This document shows, piece by piece, positions 19,384 to 27,735 of a stretch of DNA of 64,000 bases. How positions within the stretch are numbered: the stretch's first letter is position 1; each line of letters begins with the position of its first letter. The notes under the pieces are model-generated. The model searched no databases. It was not told where the DNA came from and saw only the letters and a list, made by a program, of their open reading frames with translations. Position numbers and translations under genes: made by a program. This DNA comes from Bacillus sp. REN16 (GTDB lineage Bacteria; Bacillota; Bacilli; Bacillales; Bacillaceae_L), in contig NZ_JAJFZK010000002.1 of the NCBI RefSeq assembly GCF_020731355.1, forward strand, positions 62,001 through 126,000. Reading direction: 5' to 3'.

Positions 19384-19412
19384 ATCTTATAACAAATTCA
19401 AAGTGATATCAA
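19384..19412 (-). promoter_or_regulatory. Sigma A promoter of the suf operon
   Basis: On the minus strand TTGATA (19412-19407), a 17-base spacer and TAAGAT (19389-19384). Directly upstream of the -35 lie inverted repeats CACATTGCT (19419-19427) and AGCAATGTG (19445-19453), 17 bases apart. Bases 19454-19664 further upstream show no gene; they are AT-rich. Confidence 0.65.
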
Positions 19413-19664
19413 CCTTTACACATTGCTAATCAGATTACATTTTCAGCAATGTGCAGATTGATTATTTACTGTGAATTTCGATCAAATTTTGAGAATGATG
19501 AAAAGTGATAAACTGGGTGTTTTTTCTTAAACCTTGTCCATAACTAAGATAACACAAATAAATGAGATATGTAAGGTACAGGGGTTATGCATGTGCTTTA
19601 AGCCTTAGCTCTCGGTTTATTTTTCACATATTGGGTTAATTCATTCTATAATGTAGTGTCCATG

Positions 19665-19695
19665 ATAAAAACCCAGCGTTGCAGCACTGGGTTTC
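19665..19695 (-). terminator. Minus-strand terminator after a possible small gene
   Basis: AAACCCAG and CTGGGTTT form a stem followed on the minus strand by TTTTTATC. It lies 18 bases after the stop codon of the 50-codon frame at 19714-19866. Confidence 0.75.
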
Positions 19696-19713
19696 ATAAA
19701 ACGAATTTTCTAT

Positions 19714-19866
19714 TTAAATATTAATTCTTCGATCAATTTGAGCGCCTATTATTCTGCCCTGCTTATACTCTTGTTCACGGTTTTTCTCGACCCGTAAACG
19801 CTCCTTAAACTTTCGACAGTAATCCTCATAGCCAATTCCATGTGCCTGGTGCATTGCCTTTTCCAT
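19714..19866 (-). CDS. Possible small charged protein, or the 3' remnant of a gene
   Basis: The frame encodes 50 residues starting MEKAMHQAHGIGYEDYCRKF and ending GAQIDRRINI, rich in Lys, Arg and Glu, and is followed at once by a terminator. Protein-like sequence (NRIRLNYTGE) continues upstream of the ATG in the same frame to a TGA near 19900. An AAGGGA site lies further upstream near 19910, so a non-ATG start or a frameshifted older gene is possible. I do not recognise the family. Bases 19867-20085 hold no other supportable gene. Confidence 0.4.
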   Translation of the reverse strand: MEKAMHQAHGIGYEDYCRKFKERLRVEKNREQEYKQGRIIGAQIDRRINI

Positions 19867-20084
19867 TTCGCCCGTATAATTTAAACGGATTCGATTGATA
19901 ATGAATCAATCCCTTCAATTTAATTAACTCATTTCAATGGTAGCACCATCTGCATTTTGCCTCAATGACGGGATTTCTCAATATTCTAAGCTACCTATTC
20001 TTATTTCCCTGTATGGGTAATAAAAAGAACATGAGGTATACAATTAAGACAGTTTCCTCAGATTTCCTCGCAAATATTCAAGAA

Positions 20085-20116
20085 TTGAAAAGAAGCTTAC
20101 CATTTGGCAAGCTTCT
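20085..20116 (-). terminator. Terminator of metNIQ
   Basis: GAAGCTT and AAGCTTC arms with additional pairing near the loop, followed on the minus strand by TTTTC, right after the metQ stop. Confidence 0.8.
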
Positions 20117-20122
20117 TTCTTC

Positions 20123-20965
20123 TTACTTCACTGTAGTAACAGCACCAGCATATTTTTCTTCAATAAACTTTTGAATTTCTTCAGATTTTAATACTTCAAC
20201 TAAAGCCTTAATTTCTTCGCGGTCTTCATCACCCTTGTTAACAACAATTAAGTTTGCAGGAACTACATCATCACCTTCAAAAGCAATTCCTTCCTCCGCA
20301 ATATTCACTCCACCCTCAAGAGCGTAGTTCGTGTTAATAACAACCGCATCACCTTCACCATTTTCAAATGAAGTAGCAAGTAGTTTTGCTTCTATTAAAG
20401 TAGAGAAGTCAAGATTTTTTGGGTTTTCAACGATATCTTCCACTCTTGCTTGGTCACCAACACCCTCTTTGAGCTTGATAACACCTTCTTTTTCAAAAAT
20501 CGGTAAAATACGGCCATGATCACTAAATGAATTGCTCATGATAATCTTTGCTCCATCAGGAAGCTCACTTAAACTTTTGTATTTCTTAGAATAAACCCCG
20601 ATCGGTTCTTTGTGAATTTCACCAACACTTACAAAATCAAAATCTGGATTATCCTTTAATTGTAAATCTAAATAGCCTGGTGTTTGGAAGTAGTTTGCAT
20701 CAAGCTCTTTTCCATGCAGGGCTACGTTAGGTAAAATATAGTCTGTAAATACTTCAATTTTCAAGTCAATTCCTTTTTCCTTTAATAAAGGTTTTGCCTC
20801 TTCAAGCACTTCGGCATGAGGAACTGCTGATGCACCAACGACTAGTTCTTTATTTCCTTCAGATTCTTTAGAGTCGCCGCCTTCGTTTGTTTCATCAGTT
20901 GACCCACAAGCAGCCAATGTAAGGGCTAATAATCCAATTAATAATGCTAAAAAAAGTTTTTTCAT
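20123..20965 (-). CDS. metQ: Methionine-binding lipoprotein MetQ (NlpA family)
   Basis: The 280-residue protein starts at ATG 20965 after GGAGGAG. The signal sequence MKKLFLALLIGLLALTLAAC has lipobox LAAC, followed by a Gly/Glu/Ser-rich linker. The NlpA domain includes VGASAVPHAEVLE, NYFQTPGYLD and FVSVGEIHKEPIGVYSKKY. It is the substrate-binding part of the methionine ABC importer, anchored outside the membrane. It is the third gene of the S-box controlled operon metN-metI-metQ. Confidence 0.94.
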   Translation of the reverse strand: MKKLFLALLIGLLALTLAACGSTDETNEGGDSKESEGNKELVVGASAVPHAEVLEEAKPLLKEKGIDLKIEVFTDYILPNVALHGKELDANYFQTPGYLDLQLKDNPDFDFVSVGEIHKEPIGVYSKKYKSLSELPDGAKIIMSNSFSDHGRILPIFEKEGVIKLKEGVGDQARVEDIVENPKNLDFSTLIEAKLLATSFENGEGDAVVINTNYALEGGVNIAEEGIAFEGDDVVPANLIVVNKGDEDREEIKALVEVLKSEEIQKFIEEKYAGAVTTVK

Positions 20966-20979
20966 TTTTGCTCCTCCTG

Positions 20980-21684
20980 TTATCTCTTGTCTGTATGTTT
21001 TGTAAAATAATCACCAATAAATTGAATGATAAATACCAAAATTAGTATCGCGACAGTCGCAATAAATGTAATAATCGGCTTGCCACCTTGGAATCCATAT
21101 AAGTATGCAAAATGCCCTAAACCACCGGCACCGATAACACCAGCCATAGCAGTGAAGCCAACTAATGAAATCGCCGTTACAGTAATCCCTGATATTAATG
21201 CCGGTAACGACTCTGGAATTAATACCTTATAAATGATTGTTGAGTTTTTCGCTCCCATTGAATGAGATGCCTCGATAACACCTTTATCAATTTCACGCAA
21301 AGCAATTTCAACCATTCTCGCATAAAATGGTGCAGACCCAATAATAAGGGAAGGTAACGCAGCATTTGGCCCTAACATTGAGCCCATTACAATTCTTGTA
21401 AAAGGTATCAATAATACAATTAATATAATAAATGGAATTGAACGAAAAATATTAACAAGTGCAGATACAATTCGATTGATCACCGAATTTTCCCAGGCGT
21501 TTCCTTTGTCCGTTAAGAAGAGAACCAGTCCTAAAAATAAACCGATGATAAAAGTTGCAAGCACTGAAATAGCAGTCATATATAAGGTTTCTAATGTTGC
21601 CTCCCAGAGATTCCCCCAGTTTAAAGCCTGATAATCATTCACCTGTTTTTCCCATTTAAGTAGTTCTTGAAATTGTTCAAGCAT
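20980..21684 (-). CDS. metI: Methionine ABC transporter permease (MetI; called MetP in B. subtilis)
   Basis: The ATG at 21684 is seven bases after GAGGTGAT; the in-frame TTG at 21690 is less well placed. The product is 234 residues with five to six membrane helices. The binding-protein-dependent permease (EAA) loop is ALREIDKGVIEASHSMGAKNS. It overlaps the end of metN by eight bases, so translation is likely coupled. It works with MetN and MetQ to import methionine. Confidence 0.93.
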   Translation of the reverse strand: MLEQFQELLKWEKQVNDYQALNWGNLWEATLETLYMTAISVLATFIIGLFLGLVLFLTDKGNAWENSVINRIVSALVNIFRSIPFIILIVLLIPFTRIVMGSMLGPNAALPSLIIGSAPFYARMVEIALREIDKGVIEASHSMGAKNSTIIYKVLIPESLPALISGITVTAISLVGFTAMAGVIGAGGLGHFAYLYGFQGGKPIITFIATVAILILVFIIQFIGDYFTKHTDKR

Positions 21685-22702
21685 TTTCAATCACCTCGGC
21701 TTCTACTCGTTGGAGTCGAATAAATTCAATGGCTGAAGTGATTTCCTCAACATCACCAGTAAGATGGATAAACAATGTTCCATATGATCCATTTTGGGTT
21801 TGCGAGATCTTACCTTGTAAAATATTCACTTCTACATTGAAGTCCCTGATTAGTCGGGTGATTAAAGGCTTTTCAGCATCCTCCCCGATAAAAGTAAGCT
21901 GAACGACTTTTCCATCTGGGAAATGATCAAGTAAATGCTCAATCGTTTCTTTCGTTTCCTCAGGATCTGATACCTGTTGTACAAAACTTTTAGTAATGTT
22001 TGCCTGAGGCTTCTTGAATACATCAAGTACTAGCCCTTGCTCGACAATTTTGCCACTTTCCATCACGGCAACACGGTGACAGATTTTACGAATAACATGC
22101 ATTTCATGTGTAATTAATACAATCGTTAATCCTAATCGTTCATTGATGTCAACAAGCAAGTCCAAAATAGAGTCCGTTGTTTGCGGGTCTAGTGCAGACG
22201 TTGCCTCATCACAAAGTAATACCTTTGGGTTATTAGCAAGTGCTCGTGCTATGCCCACCCTCTGCTTTTGACCGCCACTTAGCTGTGAAGGATAAGCATC
22301 TTCTCTTCCTTCCAGACCAACTAACTTAATTAGCTCTGTAACTCGTGCTTCCCGTTTCGCCCTTGGAACTTTTGCAATTTCTAGCGGAAACGAAATATTT
22401 TCTTTAACTGTTCGCGACCATAAAAGGTTGAAGTGCTGAAAAATCATGCTAATTTCTTGACGGGCGTCACGTAATTCTTTTCCTTTAATGGTTGTAATAT
22501 CATGACCAGCTACCGAAATTGTTCCATCCGTAGGTGTTTCAAGTCCATTCAGCAAACGAATGAGCGAGCTTTTACCGGCACCACTGTAACCGATGATTCC
22601 AAAAATTTCACCTTCATTGATTTCTAAATCAACGTCCTGAACAGCAGTAACAGAATTTGTTTTTGTTTTATATATCTTCTTTACATTTTTTAGAGTTATC
22701 AC
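21677..22702 (-). CDS. metN: Methionine ABC transporter ATP-binding protein MetN
   Basis: The start is the GTG at 22702, about seven bases after AGAAGGTG; the frame extends further into the repeat upstream but without reason. The product is 341 residues. Walker A is GYSGAGKSS, the signature is LSGGQKQRVGIARAL, and Walker B is VLLCDEATSALD. The C-terminal ~90 residues form the NIL/ACT-like domain that binds methionine and inhibits transport in E. coli MetN. The 5' leader carries an S-box riboswitch and, after its terminator, the structured repeat at 22730-22844. Confidence 0.94.
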   Translation of the reverse strand: MITLKNVKKIYKTKTNSVTAVQDVDLEINEGEIFGIIGYSGAGKSSLIRLLNGLETPTDGTISVAGHDITTIKGKELRDARQEISMIFQHFNLLWSRTVKENISFPLEIAKVPRAKREARVTELIKLVGLEGREDAYPSQLSGGQKQRVGIARALANNPKVLLCDEATSALDPQTTDSILDLLVDINERLGLTIVLITHEMHVIRKICHRVAVMESGKIVEQGLVLDVFKKPQANITKSFVQQVSDPEETKETIEHLLDHFPDGKVVQLTFIGEDAEKPLITRLIRDFNVEVNILQGKISQTQNGSYGTLFIHLTGDVEEITSAIEFIRLQRVEAEVIENA

Positions 22703-22729
22703 GTTTTCACACCTTCTATCCTCAGAAAT

Positions 22730-22844
22730 GCGCAAGGCGCCTGCCTATCGGTGACAAGCATAAGACGAGCGCTGACAGAAGGTGTATTTTACCTTCCGAA
22801 GCGATTGGCTTATGACCTCGAACCGATGGGCATGGAGCTAGACA
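22730..22844. repeat. Structured interspersed repeat, copy A
   Basis: It runs from GCGCAAGG to GGAGCTAGACA and is the relative of 53238-53354. Predicted stems on either strand: TGCCTATCGGT (22742-22752) with ACCGATGGGCA (22822-22832); CATAAG (22759-22764) with CTTATG (22809-22814); CGCT (22770-22773) with AGCG (22800-22803); GAAGGT (22778-22783) with ACCTTC (22791-22796) around a seven-base loop. It lies between the S-box terminator and the metN start. Confidence 0.85.
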
Positions 22845-22914
22845 TCTTAAAAAGAAAACTATGCTTAGTTTGTGCGATATAGTAAATAAATAAAGCTATT
22901 AAGGGCTATTAATT

Positions 22915-23079
22915 GAAAAAGCCTTTCTGCAATTAGGAGCAGAAAGGCACAATATCGTAATCCTTCCTCTCATTTTCCAAAGCTTTGCTTTGTGTGAATT
23001 GGCACCTTTTCAACTAATTGTTGACGGTTGCTGGGTTTCATCGGGCACATCCCTCCACCACTCTAAATAAGAGTTATCA
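22915..23079 (-). ncRNA. SAM-I (S-box) riboswitch of metNIQ
   Basis: On the minus strand the region has the S-box core: an ACTCTTAT P1 arm, AGAGTGGTGGAGGGA, GATGAAACCCAGCAACC, the GGTGCCAATTC region, and the closing ATGAGAG arm. It ends in an intrinsic terminator (22915-22949) with arms GCCTTTCTGC and GCAGAAAGGC and a T run. When SAM is bound the terminator should form and switch off the importer. Bases 22845-22914 downstream hold no other recognised element, and 23080-23188 between the riboswitch and metY show nothing further. Confidence 0.93.
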
Positions 23080-23188
23080 AGTTTATTTACTTTTAATATC
23101 GTACTAAAACAACACGAGAGTTATCTTATCATCTGTCTAATAAGGTGTCAATGAAAAAGTTGTGACTACATTTCTAATTTTAAATCAA

Positions 23189-24511
23189 TTAAACAGTTGG
23201 AAGAGGTAAAACTGAGCTTGTTCCATTTGCTGCTTTGATGGCTTGCTCCAGATCCTCTAAAATATCTTCAATATTTTCAATTCCAACAGATAAGCGAACT
23301 AAATCTTCCGTAACCCCAGATAGTTTTAAATCTTCTGGGCTTAATTGTTGGTGTGTTGTACTAGCTGGGTGAATGATTAAGCTCTTCGCGTCCCCAACGT
23401 TTGCAACGTGTGACCAGAGCTCAACACTATTTATTAATTTCTCACCAGCTTCTCTTCCACCCTGGATACCGAATATAATGACTGAGCCTGCACCCTTTGG
23501 CAGATATTTATCAGCTAATTGTTTGTGAGGGTGATTGTCTTCACCAGGATACAATACCCATTCAACTCCAGGATGATCTTTAAGATAAGAAACAACTTTT
23601 TTCGTGTTTGCAATATGTTCCTTCATACGAACGTGTAATGTTTCAAGACCTAGGTTAAATTGGAATGAATTAAATGGGCTCAAAGCTGGCCCTAAATCAC
23701 GAAGAAGTTGAACTCTTGCTTTGATGATAAAGGCAACAGGCCCTAATGCATCCGCAAAAACTAAATCATGGTAGCTTGGATCTGGTGTTGTAAATCCAGG
23801 GAATTTTGGAGAATTCCAATCAAATTTACCGCCATCAACAATTATTCCACCCATTGTTGTTCCGTTTCCAAGTAACCATTTTGTAGCAGAATGGACGACA
23901 ATGTCGGCACCATGCTCAATTGGTCTACATAGGTAAGGTGTTGCAAATGTGTTATCAATAATTAATGGAATTCCGGCTTCATGGGCAATTTTTGCTACAG
24001 CTTCAATATCTAGTATATCTAAGCTTGGGTTTCCGATTGTTTCAGCAAAGATTGCCTTTGTATTCGGAGTAATTGCTTGACGGAAGTTTTCCGGATTATT
24101 TGGCTCTACTAAGTGCGCTTTAATTCCATATTTTGGAAGTGTGTTGGCGAATAGGTTGTATGTTCCACCATAAAGTGTGGAAGCAGATACAATCTCATCA
24201 CCTGCACCCGCAATATTTAGAATAGCAGTCGTAATTGCAGCCATACCACTTGATACAGCTAATGCTCCAACTCCGCCTTCTAGCTGGGCTACTCTTTCTT
24301 CAAAAACAGTTGTAGTTGGGTTATGGATACGAGTATAAATATAACCATTTTCTTTTAACCCAAATAGATTTGCAGCATGTTCTGTTGTATTGAATTTAAA
24401 AGCATTTGATTGATAGATTGGTACTGCTCTTGCCCCTGTTACTGGATCTGCCTCTAGACCACCATGAACCGCGATTGTTTCTGGTCGATAGTTCTTTTGT
24501 TTCTCACTCAT
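23189..24511 (-). CDS. metY: O-acetylhomoserine sulfhydrylase (MetY-type, Cys/Met metabolism PLP enzyme)
   Basis: The 440-residue protein begins MSEKQKNYRPETIAVHGG. PLP-binding lysine lies in VVHSATKWLLGNGTTMGG near residue 213, IIDNTFATPYLCRPIEHGAD holds the ring-stacking Asp, and YIYTRIHNPT and LEGGVGALAVSSGMAA are family motifs. The length of about 440 fits O-acetylhomoserine aminocarboxypropyltransferases rather than the ~380-residue cystathionine enzymes. It makes homocysteine from O-acetylhomoserine and sulfide. It has its own S-box riboswitch. Confidence 0.92.
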   Translation of the reverse strand: MSEKQKNYRPETIAVHGGLEADPVTGARAVPIYQSNAFKFNTTEHAANLFGLKENGYIYTRIHNPTTTVFEERVAQLEGGVGALAVSSGMAAITTAILNIAGAGDEIVSASTLYGGTYNLFANTLPKYGIKAHLVEPNNPENFRQAITPNTKAIFAETIGNPSLDILDIEAVAKIAHEAGIPLIIDNTFATPYLCRPIEHGADIVVHSATKWLLGNGTTMGGIIVDGGKFDWNSPKFPGFTTPDPSYHDLVFADALGPVAFIIKARVQLLRDLGPALSPFNSFQFNLGLETLHVRMKEHIANTKKVVSYLKDHPGVEWVLYPGEDNHPHKQLADKYLPKGAGSVIIFGIQGGREAGEKLINSVELWSHVANVGDAKSLIIHPASTTHQQLSPEDLKLSGVTEDLVRLSVGIENIEDILEDLEQAIKAANGTSSVLPLPTV

Positions 24512-24537
24512 TTGAATCTCTCCCTTATTTTATATAA

Positions 24538-24683
24538 TTAAAAACCCTCTTCAATAAGAAGAGGGTGTATGTACAGTTTCTCTTCTTATCTCTCAGACAT
24601 ATGTCTGATGGATTTAGCACCGTGTAAATTAACCGGTTGCCGGGCTTCATAGGGCCATTCCCTCCGCCACTCTTGATAAGAGT
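24538..24683 (-). ncRNA. SAM-I (S-box) riboswitch of metY
   Basis: On the minus strand TCTTATC, AAGAGTGGCGGAGGGA, CTATGAAGCCCGGCAACC, CACGGTGCTAAATCC and the closing GATAAGA give the complete S-box order. The P4-like hairpin is CAGACATATGTCTG. The terminator ACCCTCTTC / GAAGAGGGT with T run (24538-24566) ends it. Bases 24684-24872 up to the MFS gene hold nothing I can name. Confidence 0.93.
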
Positions 24684-24872
24684 AATATGAAATTTTGATA
24701 CTTTAATAAGTTAATATTATGCTAACTCTTTTTTAAATATAAGTCAACAGGAATTTTTAGAAAAAAAGAGCAATTTAAAATTCCTTGTTTTTTCTATATT
24801 TTTGACGCCGGAATCGAATATTTTCAACAAATTTCGTATGTCTACTCCTTTTTTCCCGGGAAATATGACATT

Positions 24873-26150
24873 TTATGATGTTTTGGCTAGGGCTTTTTCC
24901 TCGTCACGAAAAGATTTCCTACTGAAAACAAGAAGGAAATAAAGAGATCCAATTAAATAGAGGACGGATGTAATAGTAAAGACATATGCATAACCCCAAT
25001 AAGCCCCGTTCATCATCACAATCGAGGTCGATACCGGTCCCATTAATGCCCAACCTAATGAAAATACCATTTGATTAACTGAGTTTGCTAGACCTTTCAT
25101 CGAATCATTCACTCGCCCCATAACAAGCGACGCTTGGATGGGGTTACCCGCATTCATAAGTGCTTGCCTAAATAAAAAGGCAATCGCAGCAATGTAAAGA
25201 TTCTCGGTATACCCTGTAAGTAAAAGGAATGGAAGTGATGACAGCTGCAAATAAACCACTGCTCGAACCTCTCCCACCTTACTAACAATGTAGGGACCTA
25301 TTATCATTGCAACTGCTGTTGCAGCTTGCCCCAACGAAAGGATTATTCCGATTATCGTATTACTAGCCAGAAAGCGATCTGCAAAATACAGATTCAGGTA
25401 AGGAATAACTAACCCAGAACCAAATCCAATGATCATTTGTGCAAAAGCAAACATGGCAATTAGTTTAATTTGCGATTTATTTGCTTTTAATTTTTGGCCA
25501 AGCGATTCTATTTTTTTAATTTCCGGTTGTTTTCTGCGTAGTTCATTCATTTTAAAGATGGGTAAGATTCCAGCAACATAGATAATTGTCGCAATTAAAA
25601 GGGTTATTCTTACACTCCAGAGTCCACTCAAATGAAATATAATTTGGAATGCGTCAGATAATGCCCCACCTGCAATATTTCCAACTACCTGTGCAACCAT
25701 CATGATGGCAGAATGGAAACTAAAGAGATGAACCCTTTGTTTAGCAGTCGAGTTTTCCGCTAACCATGGAACACCGGAAACTTGGATAAAGGCCGTTGAC
25801 AATCCTGTTAAAAAGGCAGTTGCGACTAGTAGCTGCTCGGCATCTAATATGCTTCTAGCAAAGAAGGCGATTGTTGAAACTGCAAGACCAAGAATCATCA
25901 CTTTCTTCCTGCCAAATTTATCACTCATAAGACCTGCGGGTACTAGAATAATCGCTGATGCTAGAGCAGTCATGGCAATGATGGTTCCGTTTGTTTGCTC
26001 TGAATAGCCTAGTTCTCGTACATAGAAGTTATACATGATGGTGAACATCCCCATGCCTAACTGTGTAAAAATAGTCGTTAAAATAAATAGTTTAATATTT
26101 TGATTGTATGATTTATATTGTGATTTCCACCCAGTAACTATGCTGCTCAT
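24873..26150 (-). CDS. MFS transporter, probable drug or metabolite exporter
   Basis: The 425-residue protein starts at ATG 26150 after CAGGAGCG. It has twelve hydrophobic segments. The loop 2-3 motif DKFGRKKVMILG is the standard MFS signature, and a central basic cytoplasmic loop (RRKQPEIKKIESLGQKLKANK) divides the two halves. The substrate cannot be told from sequence. It is monocistronic, with metY upstream separated by a riboswitch on the same strand. Confidence 0.82.
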   Translation of the reverse strand: MSSIVTGWKSQYKSYNQNIKLFILTTIFTQLGMGMFTIMYNFYVRELGYSEQTNGTIIAMTALASAIILVPAGLMSDKFGRKKVMILGLAVSTIAFFARSILDAEQLLVATAFLTGLSTAFIQVSGVPWLAENSTAKQRVHLFSFHSAIMMVAQVVGNIAGGALSDAFQIIFHLSGLWSVRITLLIATIIYVAGILPIFKMNELRRKQPEIKKIESLGQKLKANKSQIKLIAMFAFAQMIIGFGSGLVIPYLNLYFADRFLASNTIIGIILSLGQAATAVAMIIGPYIVSKVGEVRAVVYLQLSSLPFLLLTGYTENLYIAAIAFLFRQALMNAGNPIQASLVMGRVNDSMKGLANSVNQMVFSLGWALMGPVSTSIVMMNGAYWGYAYVFTITSVLYLIGSLYFLLVFSRKSFRDEEKALAKTS

Positions 26151-26217
26151 ATACGCTCCTGATATATTCGATATTTCGACTCCCTAAACATCATACAACT
26201 TTTCACAAAAATTGCAA

Positions 26218-26246
26218 TAAAAAAACAACGCTATGGGTGCGTTGTT
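26218..26246 (-). terminator. Terminator of yusF-yusE
   Basis: ACAACGC (26225-26231) pairs with GCGTTGT (26239-26245), followed by a T run on the minus strand. Confidence 0.85.
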
Positions 26247-26550
26247 AGTTCTTTGATAGGAGTTCAAGCAAATATGGAACCGAGTGGAAAGCGTAGTATT
26301 TTTTTGCCGCTATCCCGTCTTTCACATGCATCAAACAAGGGACACTCTCGATTTGCCATTCCAATGCTTTTTGAGGAAGATAATTGAGGTCACTTTTTCC
26401 AATGGTTATGTTAGGAAGAAGTTCATCTACCACCGTGATCATTTTCGATGCCACTTGGCAGGTTCCGCACATAGGAGTGTATAAGTAAAGCCAAAACTCA
26501 TCCTGGTAGGCGAGTTGGGCATTAATTTCGTGTTCATTCCATTCTTTCAT
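26245..26550 (-). CDS. yusE: Thioredoxin-like protein YusE
   Basis: The 101-residue protein has the redox motif CGTC (in YTPMCGTCQVA, near residue 28) and the thioredoxin cis-proline in ESVPCLMHV near residue 69. There is no signal peptide, so it is cytoplasmic. It lies about 80 bases after the yusF stop on the same strand and may be cotranscribed. The electron partner is unknown. Confidence 0.85.
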   Translation of the reverse strand: MKEWNEHEINAQLAYQDEFWLYLYTPMCGTCQVASKMITVVDELLPNITIGKSDLNYLPQKALEWQIESVPCLMHVKDGIAAKKYYAFHSVPYLLELLSKN

Positions 26551-26630
26551 GATTACTACAACCTTTATATTCTTATTGCTTTCTATTGTATCATGTTCTT
26601 AGGTAAAACATGTGATTCATGCTTAAGTTA

Positions 26631-26984
26631 CTACAATAAAAATTCAGCGTGAACATCAATATTTGCTGATAGAAGTACGGTTGCAATATGCTGTTCAGGT
26701 GCTGTCGCAACCTCACGATATGTCTTATCGATAAACAAATGCCGTGCTTCAGGAAATTCGCGTTTAAATTGTTTTCTTAGCTTATCACCCGCATTGTCAG
26801 CATCCACTAAAATAAAAACATCTTTATTAAATAAATGTTCGATTAATTCATCAAGTCTTGAGATGCTAATCGTTCCGTTTGTACAAATGATTTCTACCGG
26901 TTCATTCACAACCGTTTCAACCTTTTTTTTGTCTGTTCTCCCCTCAACAATGATTACTTTTTCTATATCGTCAAAAGCCACCAT
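26631..26984 (-). CDS. yusF: Toprim domain protein YusF
   Basis: The 117-residue protein is little more than one Toprim domain: IVEGRTDKKKVE supplies the catalytic Glu near residue 14 and ILVDADNAGDKLRKQF the DxD near 60. Small Toprim proteins of this kind are related to the RNase M5 and OLD families; no substrate is known for YusF. It starts at ATG 26984 with AAGGTG upstream. YusF and YusE adjacent to gcvH is the B. subtilis order. Confidence 0.88.
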   Translation of the reverse strand: MVAFDDIEKVIIVEGRTDKKKVETVVNEPVEIICTNGTISISRLDELIEHLFNKDVFILVDADNAGDKLRKQFKREFPEARHLFIDKTYREVATAPEQHIATVLLSANIDVHAEFLL

Positions 26985-27108
26985 TTCATCACCTTATCTC
27001 AAGTGTACATTTTTGTGCCTATATATCACTCTATTCGATGTGTACAACTGCTTTTCCTTTATTTTATAGCTAGAATTAAGGTTTGGTGAATTATTTACGC
27101 AGCCAGGT

Positions 27109-27140
27109 AAAAAAAGGCAGTGGAAAAATCACCACTGCCA
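27109..27140 (-). terminator. Second terminator below gcvH
   Basis: GGCAGTGG (27116-27123) and CCACTGCC (27132-27139) with a T7 tract on the minus strand. It backs up the terminator at 27188-27234. Confidence 0.8.
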
Positions 27141-27187
27141 CGCCATTTATCCTTATTTTTATAGTGTCCTAAACATGCGAATCTAAT

Positions 27188-27234
27188 CAAAAAAGAACCA
27201 TGAATAAGGAACCCGCCCTACCATGATTCTTTTG
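27188..27234 (-). terminator. Terminator of gcvH
   Basis: AAAGAACCATG (27192-27202) and CATGATTCTTT (27222-27232) pair with one wobble; TTTTTT follows on the minus strand. Confidence 0.75.
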
Positions 27235-27240
27235 AAGAAA

Positions 27241-27624
27241 TTAGTCTTCTTTGATCATTTCCTCATACTGTTCAGCTGTCATTAGGTTTTCTACCTCTCC
27301 TGCATTAGCTGGTTCGATAACAACCATCCACGCTTTTTCATATGGAGATTCGTTTACAAATTCTGGACTGTCATCAAGATCTTCGTTAATCTCAACAATT
27401 TTACCGCTGATTGGTGCATATAGCTCAGATACAGTTTTAACAGACTCTACACTTCCGAATGGCTCGTCTGCTTTGATTTCGTCGCCAACCTCTGGAAGTT
27501 CGACGAATACGATATCACCTAATTCGGATTGTGCGAAATCTGTAATCCCGATACGTACTTTGTCCCCTTCGACTTTCACCCATTCATGTTCTTCAGAATA
27601 ACGTAGTTCTTTAGGTGTGCTCAT
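27241..27624 (-). CDS. gcvH: Glycine cleavage system H protein
   Basis: The 127-residue lipoyl-domain protein has its lipoylated lysine in [17 protein letters not shown] near residue 63. It shuttles the aminomethyl group in glycine cleavage; in B. subtilis GcvH is also the obligate carrier from which LipL moves lipoate to other dehydrogenases. Its other partners (gcvT, gcvPA, gcvPB) are not in this window, while the lipoate-forming lipA is. It starts at ATG 27624 after GGAGGGTA. Confidence 0.96.
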   Translation of the reverse strand: MSTPKELRYSEEHEWVKVEGDKVRIGITDFAQSELGDIVFVELPEVGDEIKADEPFGSVESVKTVSELYAPISGKIVEINEDLDDSPEFVNESPYEKAWMVVIEPANAGEVENLMTAEQYEEMIKED

Positions 27625-27735
27625 TTTGTACCCTCCATTAATTCGATTTTATGAAATTTTTGTGGTCCACTTTGATGAGTTATCTCAGGCAAAGTGTTTT
27701 ATGTAAAAGTCCTTTTTAAGGTCTTCCATCCGATG

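Noticed and set aside
19865-20085. Further gene in the gap between metQ and the small frame
   Set aside because: Stops occur in all frames at short intervals and no RNA motif is recognisable.
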